DNA from: Glycomyces tenuis DSM 44171
Lineage (GTDB): Bacteria; Actinomycetota; Actinomycetes; Mycobacteriales; Micromonosporaceae
Length of the DNA stretch: 64,000 nt
Reading direction: 5' to 3'
Assembly (NCBI RefSeq): GCF_000427885.1
Contig: NZ_ATYW01000005.1
Coordinates: 236,998 to 300,997 of the forward strand
The position numbers were made by a program, and so were the translations under genes. Shown one piece after another: positions 57,119 through 64,000 of the stretch. Each line of letters begins with the position of its first letter. The stretch's first letter is position 1. The notes under the pieces are model-generated. The model was not told where the DNA came from, made no database searches, and saw only the letters and a program-made list of their open reading frames with translations.

Positions 57119-57912
57119 CCGGAAACGAGAGCGGACGCCTCGTCGTCGACGGCGTCGACCTGGTGTTCCGGCCGCCGAGGCGGGAACCCGTCGTGGCGCT
57201 GGAGAGCCTCGACATGACCGTCGAGCCCGGCGAGTTCGTGTGCGTCGTCGGCGCCTCGGGCTCGGGCAAGTCGACGCTGCTGCGGCTACTGGACGGCCTG
57301 CTCGAACCCACCGCGGGCACCATCACCTCCGGCGGCGTCCCGGTGCGGGGGCCGAGCCCGGACCGGGCGATGGTCTTCCAGAGTGACAACCTGCTGCCGT
57401 GGGCGACCGTGGTCGACAACGTCGCCTACGGCCTCACCCTCAAGGGCGTGCGGCGCTCGCGGGCCCGCGAGGCGGCCATGCGGCAGCTCGAACTGGTCGG
57501 CCTGGCGGGCAACGAGAAGCAGTACCCCAGGCAGCTGTCCGGCGGGATGCGCCAGCGGGTCAACATCGCGCGGGCGCTGGCCGTCGACCCCGAGGTGCTG
57601 CTGCTGGACGAGCCGTTCGCGGCGCTGGACGCCCAGACCCGCGAGATCATGTCGTCCGAGCTGCTGCGGATCTGGTCGGCCGACCGCAAGACCGTGGTCT
57701 TCGTGACCCACCAGATCGACGAGGCGGTGTACCTGGCCGACCGCGTCGTGGTGCTGTCGGCCCGGCCGGGCACCGTCCGCGAGATCGTCCCGGTGCCGTT
57801 CGAGCGGCCCCGCGCGCTTCCGTTGAAGCGAACCCCGCAGTTCGGGCGGATCGTCGACCACATCTGGTCGCTGATCGAGGACGAGGTCCGCGGCAGTCTC
57901 GGGCTGACGTGA
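57115..57912 (+). CDS. ABC transporter ATP-binding protein (NMT1/taurine/nitrate type)
   Basis: A 265-residue ATPase: Walker A GASGSGKST, Q-loop MVFQSDNLLPWATV, signature LSGGMRQRVNIARAL, Walker B VLLLDEPFAALD and the H-loop FVTHQIDEAVYLADRV, which is diagnostic of SsuB/TauB/NrtD-like importers. The start overlaps the permease stop as ATGA and has GGAGGGAGG just upstream. Confidence 0.92.
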   Translation: MTGNESGRLVVDGVDLVFRPPRREPVVALESLDMTVEPGEFVCVVGASGSGKSTLLRLLDGLLEPTAGTITSGGVPVRGPSPDRAMVFQSDNLLPWATVVDNVAYGLTLKGVRRSRAREAAMRQLELVGLAGNEKQYPRQLSGGMRQRVNIARALAVDPEVLLLDEPFAALDAQTREIMSSELLRIWSADRKTVVFVTHQIDEAVYLADRVVVLSARPGTVREIVPVPFERPRALPLKRTPQFGRIVDHIWSLIEDEVRGSLGLT

Positions 57913-57945
57913 CCGCACCACCGACGACCATGTGAAAGGAACGAC

Positions 57946-58905
57946 ATGACCACACGACGAAGTCTGCTCGCCGCGGTGCCATTGGCGGCGGCCGCACCGC
58001 TGGCCGCGTGCGGCGAGGATTCGGGCACCGCCAAGGTGACGGTCGCCGTCCTCGGCCCCGGGTCCCTCCAATGGCTGCACGCCATCGCCAAGGACCAGGG
58101 CTTCTATGAGGACGCCGGTGTCGAAGTCGAAGACGTCCAGGTGCAGAACTCCTCCTCGCTGGTGCAGGCGGTCTCCGCCGGCTCGGCGGGCGCGGGCATC
58201 GCCTTGGGCGACAACGTCATCACCGCCGTCGACGAGGGCGCGCCCATCGTCATCACCGGCACGCTGCTCCAGAAGGCCGCGCTGCGGCTGTACGGCGCCC
58301 CGGGGATCGCCTCGATCGCCGAGCTGGAGGGTGCCCAGGTCACCGCGGGCGCGGTCGAGGGCGGCACGTACGAGCTGCTGGTCTACATGCTCCAGGAGGC
58401 GGGCGTCGACCCGGCCTCGCTGACGCCGGTGGCGATCGCGAACTCCTCGGACCGGGTCGTGGCGATGGAGAACGAGCAGGTGCAGGGCGCGCTGCTCATC
58501 CCGCCGTTCGACACCGTCGCCGAGGAGGCGGGGGCGACGATGCTCGGCTGGTACGACCAGTACTGGCTGGAGACGCCCTTGATCGTGAACACGATGTGGG
58601 CCGAGGAGAACGAGGAGGCGGCCAAGGCGCTCAACCAGGGTTTGGCCGAAGGCGCGAAGTTCTTCGCCGACGCGGCCAATGAGGACGACTCGGTGCGGGT
58701 GCTCAAGGACTACTCCGGTGTGGACGAGAACGCCGCGCGGGCGGCGTTCGAGTTCATCCACGGCAACGAGATCTTCTCGCCGGACCTGTCCACCAACGAG
58801 GAAGGGCTGGTCAACATCGCGGAGATCGGCGAAGCGGTCTCCGGCCGGGACGCCTCGGGCTTCGACCCGGGCGACTACGTCGACAATTCCTACCTCGAAG
58901 GCTGA
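57946..58905 (+). CDS. NMT1/THI5-like substrate-binding lipoprotein
   Basis: A 319-residue solute-binding protein. Signal peptide ends in the lipobox LAAC (Cys22). The mature part starts VTVAVLGPGSLQWLHAIAKDQGFYEDAGVEVEDV and SAGSAGAGIALGDNVITAVDEGAPIVITGTLL, the classic NMT1/SsuA layout. It captures the substrate for the two preceding transporter genes; AAAGGA precedes the ATG. It completes the LysR-controlled uptake-and-ring-opening cassette. Confidence 0.9.
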   Translation: MTTRRSLLAAVPLAAAAPLAACGEDSGTAKVTVAVLGPGSLQWLHAIAKDQGFYEDAGVEVEDVQVQNSSSLVQAVSAGSAGAGIALGDNVITAVDEGAPIVITGTLLQKAALRLYGAPGIASIAELEGAQVTAGAVEGGTYELLVYMLQEAGVDPASLTPVAIANSSDRVVAMENEQVQGALLIPPFDTVAEEAGATMLGWYDQYWLETPLIVNTMWAEENEEAAKALNQGLAEGAKFFADAANEDDSVRVLKDYSGVDENAARAAFEFIHGNEIFSPDLSTNEEGLVNIAEIGEAVSGRDASGFDPGDYVDNSYLEG

Positions 58906-58935
58906 GGGCGCACGGGGCGTTCGCCCCGTGCGGGC

Positions 58936-59505
58936 TCAGTTCCCGGGCCTCCAGGCGGGGTCGCGGCCGATGAAGGCCACCAGCTCGTCCTGCGCGGAGG
59001 CGCCCGCGGCGACGGGCACGGCGGGGCCGTACTGCCCGCTGTCGCGCAGCATCGACTCGATGGGCTTCATGCCCTCCAGGGCGGCGCGGCAGCGCTCGGC
59101 GCCCAGGTCGATCTCGCGGCCGAGCGCCGTGGCGAGGTCCCAGGAGTGCATCCAGACGTCGTTGGTGTAGAAGCGGTCGATCGCCTCGTCCACGGGCATG
59201 TCGCCGGTGTGCGGGTTGCTGTGCACCCGTCCGGCGGGATCGTCCATGATGGCCTGGATCTCGGCGGTGTGCCGCTTCCAGGCGGCGGCCGGGTCGGCCT
59301 CGACGTCCAGGTCGCCGAGCTCGATCCCGGCGCCGGCCAGGAAGCCGCGGGACCACTCGACGAGGTGCTTCACGACGTCGATGGCCGTCCACGCCGCGAC
59401 CGGGCTGGGCCGGGCCCAGTCGCCGGGCGAGGCGGACTCGACCAGTTCGGCGAAGCGGGCCGCGTCGCGCGCGTGCCGCTCGGCGGGGCCGTCGGGCGGT
59501 GCCAT
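58936..59505 (-). CDS. TIGR03086/DinB-type mycothiol-dependent protein
   Basis: A 189-residue four-helix-bundle protein. ARDAARFAELVESASPGDWARPSPVAAWTAIDVVKHLVEWSRGFL carries the first metal His, and FYTNDVWMHSWDLATALGREI the second; these are the marks of the maleylpyruvate-isomerase/TIGR03086 family, which use mycothiol as cofactor. Actual reaction unknown. The gene starts 2 nt after the SRPBCC stop and is the last of an ArsR-headed operon. Confidence 0.85.
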   Translation of the reverse strand: MAPPDGPAERHARDAARFAELVESASPGDWARPSPVAAWTAIDVVKHLVEWSRGFLAGAGIELGDLDVEADPAAAWKRHTAEIQAIMDDPAGRVHSNPHTGDMPVDEAIDRFYTNDVWMHSWDLATALGREIDLGAERCRAALEGMKPIESMLRDSGQYGPAVPVAAGASAQDELVAFIGRDPAWRPGN

Positions 59506-59507
59506 GT

Positions 59508-59993
59508 CTATTCGGCTCCCTTCGCGAGCAGGTCTTCGAGCTTCTCGTAGCCTTCGTTGACGCCGACGTCCATGCCGCTGGCGAGGATGCCGTCGCGGGT
59601 CTGGAAGTCCTCCACCACGCTCAGCGTCCGCAGCCGCGTGCGCCCGCCTTCGAGCGCCTCGAAGGTCAGCGTCTCCAGTGCGACGCCGTCGGGCTCGCCC
59701 TCGTAGGTGAAGGTCCACACGATCCGCTCGCCGGGCCGCACTTCGTGGAAGCTGCCGTAGAAGGCGGCGACCTCCTCGCCGTCGCGGTCGTTGGCGAAGG
59801 CCCACTCGCCGCCGGTGCGGGGCTCCCACTTGGTGATCCTCGTGGTCACCGAGCGCGGGCCGATCCACTGCGCGTAGAGCTCGGGGTCGGTGTGGGCGCG
59901 GAACACCCGCTCGGGGGCCGCGTCGAACTCCCGGACGATCTCGATCGTGGGGACCTTCGGGTCCGCCTCGATGCTGGTCTCGTGCTTGGTCAT
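59508..59993 (-). CDS. SRPBCC/AHSA1 family protein
   Basis: A 161-residue START-like ligand-binding protein: IEIVREFDAAPERVFRAHTDPELYAQWIGP and GSFHEVRPGERIVWTFTYEG are the AHSA1 signatures. Such proteins are usual partners of ArsR repressors in actinobacteria; the pair may sense or sequester a hydrophobic molecule. Its ATG overlaps the ArsR stop (ATGA), so it is translated together with it. Confidence 0.88.
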   Translation of the reverse strand: MTKHETSIEADPKVPTIEIVREFDAAPERVFRAHTDPELYAQWIGPRSVTTRITKWEPRTGGEWAFANDRDGEEVAAFYGSFHEVRPGERIVWTFTYEGEPDGVALETLTFEALEGGRTRLRTLSVVEDFQTRDGILASGMDVGVNEGYEKLEDLLAKGAE

Positions 59994-60361
59994 GATGCTT
60001 CCTTCCTCGTGTGGTCCCGCCGCCGGTCCTCGTCGTCGGCCATCCGGTCCAGGAGGGCGTCGAGGCGCCGGTAGCGCTCCTCGGCCTCCCGGCGGTAGCG
60101 CTCGATCCACGTCGTCATCAGGTCGAACACCTCCGCGTCCAGGTGGACCGGGCGGCGCTGGGCGTCTCTGCTGCGGCTCACCAGTCCGGCCTCTTCGAGC
60201 ACCTTCACGTGCTTGGAGACCGCCTGGAGGCTCATGTCGTACGGCTCGGCCAGTTCGCTCACGGTCGCGTCCGAGCCGGCCAGTCTGGCCACCAGGTCGC
60301 GCCGGGTCGGGTCGGCCAGTGCCGCGAACGCCCGGTTGAGCCGCTCCGTGTTCTCGTCCAC
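59990..60361 (-). CDS. ArsR family transcriptional regulator
   Basis: A 123-residue winged-helix repressor: LNRAFAALADPTRRDLVARLAGSDATVSELAEPYDMSLQAVSKHVKVLEEAGLVSRSRD. No metal-binding Cys pairs are present, so it is not a metal sensor. GTG at 60359-60361 is the start because GAGGAAG lies 5 nt upstream and the transcription start is predicted near 60384, which excludes the upstream TTG. It heads the ArsR-SRPBCC-DinB operon and almost certainly represses itself through the two operators upstream. Confidence 0.88.
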   Translation of the reverse strand: MDENTERLNRAFAALADPTRRDLVARLAGSDATVSELAEPYDMSLQAVSKHVKVLEEAGLVSRSRDAQRRPVHLDAEVFDLMTTWIERYRREAEERYRRLDALLDRMADDEDRRRDHTRKEAS

Positions 60362-60369
60362 CGGCTTCC

Positions 60370-60431
60370 TCAACTTATCGGTTGAATACAAGACTAGGCC
60401 GCCGCGCGGCAGCTGTCAACCAATTGGTTGA
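60370..60431 (-). promoter_or_regulatory. ArsR operon promoter bracketed by two operators
   Basis: On the minus strand TTGACA (60414-60419), a 17-nt spacer and TAGTCT (60391-60396) form a near-consensus promoter. Two dyads flank it: TCAACCAATTGGTTGA (60416-60431, perfect), overlapping the -35, and TCAACTTATCGGTTGA (60370-60385), over the start point. Both share TCAAC-N6-GTTGA. Confidence 0.85.
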
Positions 60432-61155
60432 GAAAGGTGGCGGCGCGCGGCGGCCCGGCGACCGCGTCCCGGACCTGGCGTGCGCGCTTCCCGACGGCGG
60501 CCCCACGCGCCTGCACGCCGAACTCGGGCGGCGATGGGCGCTGCTGGTTCCCTCCAGCGGAGGCGGAGCGCACCTCGCCGAGGCGCGGAAACGGCTCGGC
60601 GAGGTCGTCGCGCTCACGCCCGAGGACGGGGAGCGGCGGGACATATGGCTGGTGCGCCCCGACGCCCACCTCGCATGGCGCGGCGGCCCCGAAGCGGCGC
60701 CCCGGCTCGGCCGCTGGCTCGAAGGGGCGCTGCGGCACGGGACCGCCAGGCCCTAAGGTCCGCTCGTCGGCCTCGGCCGCGCGGGTCAGCGCCTCCACCG
60801 TCCGCTCGAGGCCGTCCTGCACCTCGCCGCCTTCGGCCTCTCGGACACTGTGGAGGCTGATCGTGATGCGGCTGCGGCCCGGCGACGACTCGTCCACTCG
60901 CAGCTCGCCGTGGTAGTCGTCGGGCCCTTCGGCGCCCCACTCCAGGCGGCGATCGGCGGGGCTCGGGCGGACCCAGGCCTCGCCCTCGACGTGGTCGCCG
61001 TGCACGTCCGCCTCGACGCGGACCGTCTCCCCGCCTTCGGGCTCGGCGGTCGTCATCTGCGGAAAGTAGCGCGGCAGGTTCCGCGGCTCGGCGAGAAAGC
61101 CGAACAGCGCGTCGGCGTTGACGTCGGCCTCCGCGGTGTGCGTGTACGTGGCCAT
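60394..61155 (-). CDS. SRPBCC family protein with antisense-derived C-terminal extension
   Basis: A 253-residue frame. The first 140 residues are a complete SRPBCC (polyketide-cyclase/dehydrase-like) domain: YTHTAEADVNADALFGFLAEPRNLPRYFPQMTT to EALTRAAEADERTL. The remaining about 110 residues are Pro/Arg/Gly-rich, with no recognisable fold, and lie antisense to a hydroxylase-like remnant (60430-60756). The normal stop seems to have been lost and the frame now runs on. It lies 9 nt after the conserved protein at 61165 and is probably cotranscribed with it. Confidence 0.65.
   Translation of the reverse strand: MATYTHTAEADVNADALFGFLAEPRNLPRYFPQMTTAEPEGGETVRVEADVHGDHVEGEAWVRPSPADRRLEWGAEGPDDYHGELRVDESSPGRSRITISLHSVREAEGGEVQDGLERTVEALTRAAEADERTLGPGGPVPQRPFEPAAEPGRRFGAAAPCEVGVGAHQPYVPPLPVLGRERDDLAEPFPRLGEVRSASAGGNQQRPSPPEFGVQARGAAVGKRARQVRDAVAGPPRAATFLNQLVDSCRAAA
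60430..60756 (+). pseudogene. Remnant of a flavin-dependent aromatic hydroxylase (C-terminal domain)
   Basis: The rightward frame reads RRPGDRVPDLACALPDGGPTRLHAELGRRWALLVP and ends DIWLVRPDAHLAWRG...LGRWLEGAL. This is the thioredoxin-like C-terminal domain of FAD monooxygenases of the TfdB/phenol-hydroxylase class, normally preceded by about 400 residues holding FAD. Those are absent; the frame starts at the ArsR operator. Probably a decayed fragment, although a small stand-alone protein cannot be excluded. Confidence 0.6.
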
Positions 61156-61164
61156 GGTCGCTCC

Positions 61165-61665
61165 TCACTTCTCGGGTTCGGTCCGCCGCTCGGCGGCCGT
61201 CTCGTCGGGCGTGGCCTCGTGGCCGGGCCGGCCCGCCGAGCGGCGGCGGCGCTTCAGGTCGGCCTCGTGGACGTGCGGGAGGCCGCCGGTCAGCCGGCGC
61301 GCTTCGCGTTCGAGCTCGCGGAACAGCTCGTAGTAGGTGGCCTCGTAGTCCTCGATGACCTGGAACGTCCACCGTCCCGGCAGGACGTTGCGGCCGAGCA
61401 GCTCGAGGGCGAGCCGCTCGGCGATCCGCCGATGCCCGGCGGCCTCGAACAGGCCGACGGCCCGCTCGACCTTGAAGTCCGCCGAGCCGGTGAGCTGGTG
61501 GAAGGCGTACAGGTGCCCGCGCGCCACCTCGACGGTCTCGAGCGCCTCGGTCAGGGCGCCCACCGCGATGACCGTGGCCTCGTCCAGCGCCGCGCGCCAC
61601 GGGCCGCCCAGCCGCCGGTCCCCGCACTCGTCCGCGTCGTCCGCGCCTTCGGAGGTGTACCGCAT
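61165..61665 (-). CDS. Conserved actinobacterial protein of unknown function
   Basis: A 166-residue mainly helical protein. ADECGDRRLGGPWRAALDEATVIAVGALTEALETVEVARGHLYAFHQLTGSADFKVERAV and LGRNVLPGRWTFQVIEDYEATYYELFRELERE are recognisable as a conserved actinobacterial protein often found next to SRPBCC genes. No catalytic motif stands out. ATG at 61663-61665 is chosen as it begins the conserved part. Divergent from another SRPBCC gene 74 nt away. Confidence 0.7.
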   Translation of the reverse strand: MRYTSEGADDADECGDRRLGGPWRAALDEATVIAVGALTEALETVEVARGHLYAFHQLTGSADFKVERAVGLFEAAGHRRIAERLALELLGRNVLPGRWTFQVIEDYEATYYELFRELEREARRLTGGLPHVHEADLKRRRRSAGRPGHEATPDETAAERRTEPEK

Positions 61666-61739
61666 GGGCGCGGGGGTACCCGTCCACTGCGAAACGATGC
61701 ACAAGTGATGCAAGAGAACCGAGTGAAGGAGGGTGTACG

Positions 61740-62207
61740 TTGAGCACCATCACCGAATCGGTCGACGTCCAGGTGCCGGTCTCCACGGCCTACAACCAGT
61801 GGACGCAGTTCGAGACGTTCCCCGCGTTCATGGAAGGCGTCGAGGAGATCCGGCAGGTCGACGACACGCACACGCACTGGGTGACGAACATCGACGGCGT
61901 CAGCCGCGAGTTCGACGCCACGATCACCGAGCAGCACCCCGACGAGCGGGTGGCGTGGAAATCCGACAACGGCCCCACTCACGCCGGTGTCATCACCTTC
62001 CACCGGCTCGACGACGCCACCACCCGCGTCACCGCCCAGATGGACATCGACCCCGACGGTTTCATCGAGAAGGCCGCCGACAAGCTCGGCATCCTGAACC
62101 ACCGCGTCAAGGGCGACATGCAGCGGTTCAAGGGCTTCATCGAGCAGCGCGGCCACGAGACCGGGGCGTGGCGCGGCGACGTGCCCCCGCCGGGCACCGC
62201 GTTCTGA
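61740..62207 (+). CDS. SRPBCC family (cyclase/dehydrase-like) protein
   Basis: A 155-residue START-fold protein: ITESVDVQVPVSTAYNQWTQFETFPAFMEGVEEIRQVDDTHTHWVT is the signature of the CYC2-like group found in many actinobacteria, with DKLGILNHRVKGDMQRFKGFIEQRG as the C-terminal helix. TTG at 61740 is the start, supported by GAAGGAGGG 7 nt upstream. Ligand unknown. Third SRPBCC gene within 3 kb. Confidence 0.85.
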   Translation: MSTITESVDVQVPVSTAYNQWTQFETFPAFMEGVEEIRQVDDTHTHWVTNIDGVSREFDATITEQHPDERVAWKSDNGPTHAGVITFHRLDDATTRVTAQMDIDPDGFIEKAADKLGILNHRVKGDMQRFKGFIEQRGHETGAWRGDVPPPGTAF

Positions 62208-62281
62208 GCCGGGCCCCGCTCGCGCGGCCCCGGGTCCGGGGCCGCCGCGGCACGGTCGCCTCAGGGCGGCCCGCACGGTCC

Positions 62282-62309
62282 GGGCCCGCGGCGATGTCGC
62301 CGCGGGCCC
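62282..62309. terminator. Bidirectional hairpin terminator
   Basis: GGGCCCGCGGCG/CGCCGCGGGCCC, 12-bp stem with ATGT loop, followed rightward by CTTCATT, between convergent genes. Confidence 0.7.
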
Positions 62310-62326
62310 CTTCATTCGCACTGGCG

Positions 62327-64000
62327 TCAGTTCGGTGAGTGGACCGTCCCGTCGTCCCAGTCACGGGTGGCGCCGCGCAGGTACCACGAGGAACCGCTCG
62401 CCTGGGTGCTGCCGCTGAAGTGCTGCTCGATCGAGCCCTCGAACGGCGTCGCCGAGGCGTTCCCGCCGTAGGCGTCGGTGTAGACCGTCGTCAGCCCGCC
62501 GGGGGCCTGCAGCGAGAACCCGCCGGGGCGGTACTCCCGCAAGGTCCCCTTGAACGGCGAACGCGGATCGTCCCAGGCCAGCCGCTGCCCGCCGCCGGCC
62601 TGCAAGGCCTCCTCGCAGTTCGGGCCGCCCAGCAGGTCCGGCTCGTAGCACAGGTCCAGCACCCGTCCCATGCTGTTCGGCAGCGAGGGGTCGTAGTACC
62701 GCTGCGAGTCGACCACGTAGAACAGCGGCGAGAGGCTGAACTCCACACCGGCGCCGCTGATCTGCGAGTTCCCGAACCAGAAGTCGTCCATGTCCGAGAC
62801 GTTGAACGGCACCGGCTCCGGATAGAGCGGGTCGAAGTGCGTGTCGCCGCGACGGATCGCGTCGATGCATCCCGACTCGGCGATCAGGCGCCCGGGCGTC
62901 ACGTACTCCGAGGGCGAGTCGGCCGGCACCGGCGTCCCCACCTCAATCCGCTGGCCGCCGAAGCCGGGGCACTCGGAGGGGCTGAACCCGCCGGCCACGC
63001 CGAACGGCATCATCACCGCGATGTCGGCCTGCACCGTCTGCCCGTTCGCGGTGCACCTGATGTTGCTGATCAGCTCGTGCACGTTGTTCTTGAACGCGTC
63101 CGGGGAGTGCGTGCCCTGGTGGATCTTCAAGAGGATGTCGCACGCGGCCAGGGACGGGCCCTGCGGCGGGAAGAACGCCGAGCCGTCATCGCCCTGGATC
63201 ACGTCCACGCTCTCGGCAAGGATCTTGTGCCCCACGTGGTCCTCGTGCCGGTGGCTCGGCTCGGGCAGGCTGTCGACCTGCACCTCGCTGACGTACCCGA
63301 ACGGCGGGAAGCCGCTCTCGTCGAACAGCGGCGAGGGACGCGGGTCGTCGCCGTGCTCGTGCCCGAACGAGCACCCGCTCGGATCCTGCGTGGGATGCCA
63401 GGTCGGATACACCTTCCCGTCGGGCCCGTACACCCAGTACCGGGCGTGGACCTCGTTGGAGCACTCCCCGGCCCGCGGCTCGTAGCCCTTCGGGTCGGAT
63501 TCCAGGATCAGCTCGTAGGCCCTGCTGAGCTCGGCGTCGGCCGGCGGCAGGTCTTGGCCCCACAGGGGGTTCGTCGGGTCGGGATCCGGATCGGGGTCCG
63601 GATCGGGGTCGTCCTGGTTGTTGCAGACGTCGCCGTTGATGGTGAACTGGCCGGGCGCGGTCGAGCTGCCCGAGCCGACGAAGCCGAAGACCTCGCGGCT
63701 CTGGCCGGAGGCGATGGAGCCGTTCCATCCGACGTCGGAGCCGGTGAAGGTCGAGCCGCTCTGGCTCCAGTCGACGTTCCAGGCGCTCTGGACGGAGGTG
63801 CCGGAGGGGAAGTCCCAGGCGATCTCCCAGCCGTTGATCGGCTCGTCGGCGGTGACGACGATGTTGGCCTGGAAACCCCCGCCCCAGCTGCTGATGACGT
63901 TGTAGTCGACCTCGCATCCCGCTTCGGCGGACGCCTGGTTCGCCGAGGCGATGGTCAAGGCGCCGGCACCGAGCGCGGCGACGGCCGCGGCGGTGACCGC
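62327..64000 (-). CDS. Secreted protein with CBM2 and a large unassigned domain, 5' end missing
   Basis: At least 557 residues; the start lies beyond the right edge. The visible beginning (AVTAAAVAALGAGALTIASA) is a signal-peptide core. A family 2 carbohydrate-binding module follows (CEVDYNVISSWGGGFQANIVV ... INGWEIAWDFPSG ... FTINGDVC), closed by a terminal Cys pair, then a DPDPDPDP linker. The remaining about 410 residues have many paired Cys and His/Asp clusters (HARYWVYGPDGKVYP, SGCSFGHEHGDDP, SHRHEDHVGHK) but match no glycosidase I recognise. Probably acts on or binds cellulose- or chitin-like polymer outside the cell. Confidence 0.75.
   Translation of the reverse strand, partial: AVTAAAVAALGAGALTIASANQASAEAGCEVDYNVISSWGGGFQANIVVTADEPINGWEIAWDFPSGTSVQSAWNVDWSQSGSTFTGSDVGWNGSIASGQSREVFGFVGSGSSTAPGQFTINGDVCNNQDDPDPDPDPDPDPTNPLWGQDLPPADAELSRAYELILESDPKGYEPRAGECSNEVHARYWVYGPDGKVYPTWHPTQDPSGCSFGHEHGDDPRPSPLFDESGFPPFGYVSEVQVDSLPEPSHRHEDHVGHKILAESVDVIQGDDGSAFFPPQGPSLAACDILLKIHQGTHSPDAFKNNVHELISNIRCTANGQTVQADIAVMMPFGVAGGFSPSECPGFGGQRIEVGTPVPADSPSEYVTPGRLIAESGCIDAIRRGDTHFDPLYPEPVPFNVSDMDDFWFGNSQISGAGVEFSLSPLFYVVDSQRYYDPSLPNSMGRVLDLCYEPDLLGGPNCEEALQAGGGQRLAWDDPRSPFKGTLREYRPGGFSLQAPGGLTTVYTDAYGGNASATPFEGSIEQHFSGSTQASGSSWYLRGATRDWDDGTVHSPN

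Overview
The window is high-GC, densely packed DNA from a chromosome of the phylum Actinomycetota. Evidence for this is a WhiB-family iron-sulfur protein, CarD, DUF3151, a mycothiol-type DinB/maleylpyruvate-isomerase-like protein, and a block whose order (DUF4177 protein, RidA, two ArsA-like ATPases, WhiB4/WblA-type protein, bifunctional penicillin-binding protein) matches the conserved block known from Mycobacterium (Rv3678c-Rv3682) and Streptomyces. Secreted glycosidases suggest a soil or plant-associated saprophyte. I cannot fix the genus. No prophage, CRISPR array or replication origin was seen. Mobile DNA is limited to one probable MITE and one truncated TnpB-like gene.

Layout. 1-3.6 kb: the start of a secreted protein, a GH43 glycosidase behind an operator-like promoter, a membrane-linked metallophosphoesterase and a GNAT acetyltransferase. 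3.7-7.7 kb: a small helical protein, a GT-B/CDP-glycerol-transferase-like gene whose start codon is followed by an 8-bp tandem repeat, and a convergent STAND/TPR ATPase whose 3' end overlaps it. 8-9.3 kb: a divergent HxlR regulator and NmrA-type reductase sharing an operator. 9.5-13.5 kb: a MacB/FtsX-like ABC exporter with a previously unlisted 37-residue membrane peptide, divergent from an orphan histidine kinase. 13.6-19.4 kb: tRNA-Tyr, yajQ, a membrane-anchored L7/L12-like protein, recD2, a sodium:alanine symporter and a DnaQ-like exonuclease. 19.5-23.6 kb: a PCuAC-like lipoprotein, carD, ispF (without ispD), a TPR protein and a shortened fumarylacetoacetase-like enzyme. 23.7-31.9 kb: the conserved RidA/ArsA/WhiB/PBP block, ending in a VanJ-like phosphatase. 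32-38.6 kb: tRNA-Ser, deoD, an OafA-type acyltransferase, a TetR-operator-controlled carboxylase/acyl-CoA dehydrogenase operon and a Rieske lipoprotein. 38.7-47.4 kb: DUF3151, nhaA, a Fur-type regulator with a divergent catalase, the truncated TnpB-like gene, TauE/SafE and ChaA transporters, an aldehyde dehydrogenase and the MITE. 47.4-49.3 kb: a MarR regulator divergent from a SnoaL-like protein and a haloalkane-dehalogenase-like enzyme, with repeated operators. 49.3-53.9 kb: secreted GH43/CBM13 galactanase-like enzyme, PhoX phosphatase, stress-type small protein. 53.9-58.9 kb: LysR regulator divergent from a dihydropyrimidinase/dihydroorotase-like enzyme with a complete NMT1-type ABC importer. 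59-64 kb: an ArsR/SRPBCC/DinB-type operon behind a clean promoter flanked by two identical-type operators, further SRPBCC genes, a hydroxylase remnant and a CBM2-bearing secreted protein cut by the window edge.

Two themes recur. First, many genes have a TANNNT hexamer 6-7 nt before the start codon and no Shine-Dalgarno sequence, so leaderless transcripts appear common; this decided several start codons. Second, divergent regulator/target pairs (HxlR, Fur, MarR, LysR) or a self-contained regulator operon (ArsR) carry visible dyad operators, which makes much of this window readable as small local switches. All functional calls are from sequence reading alone.
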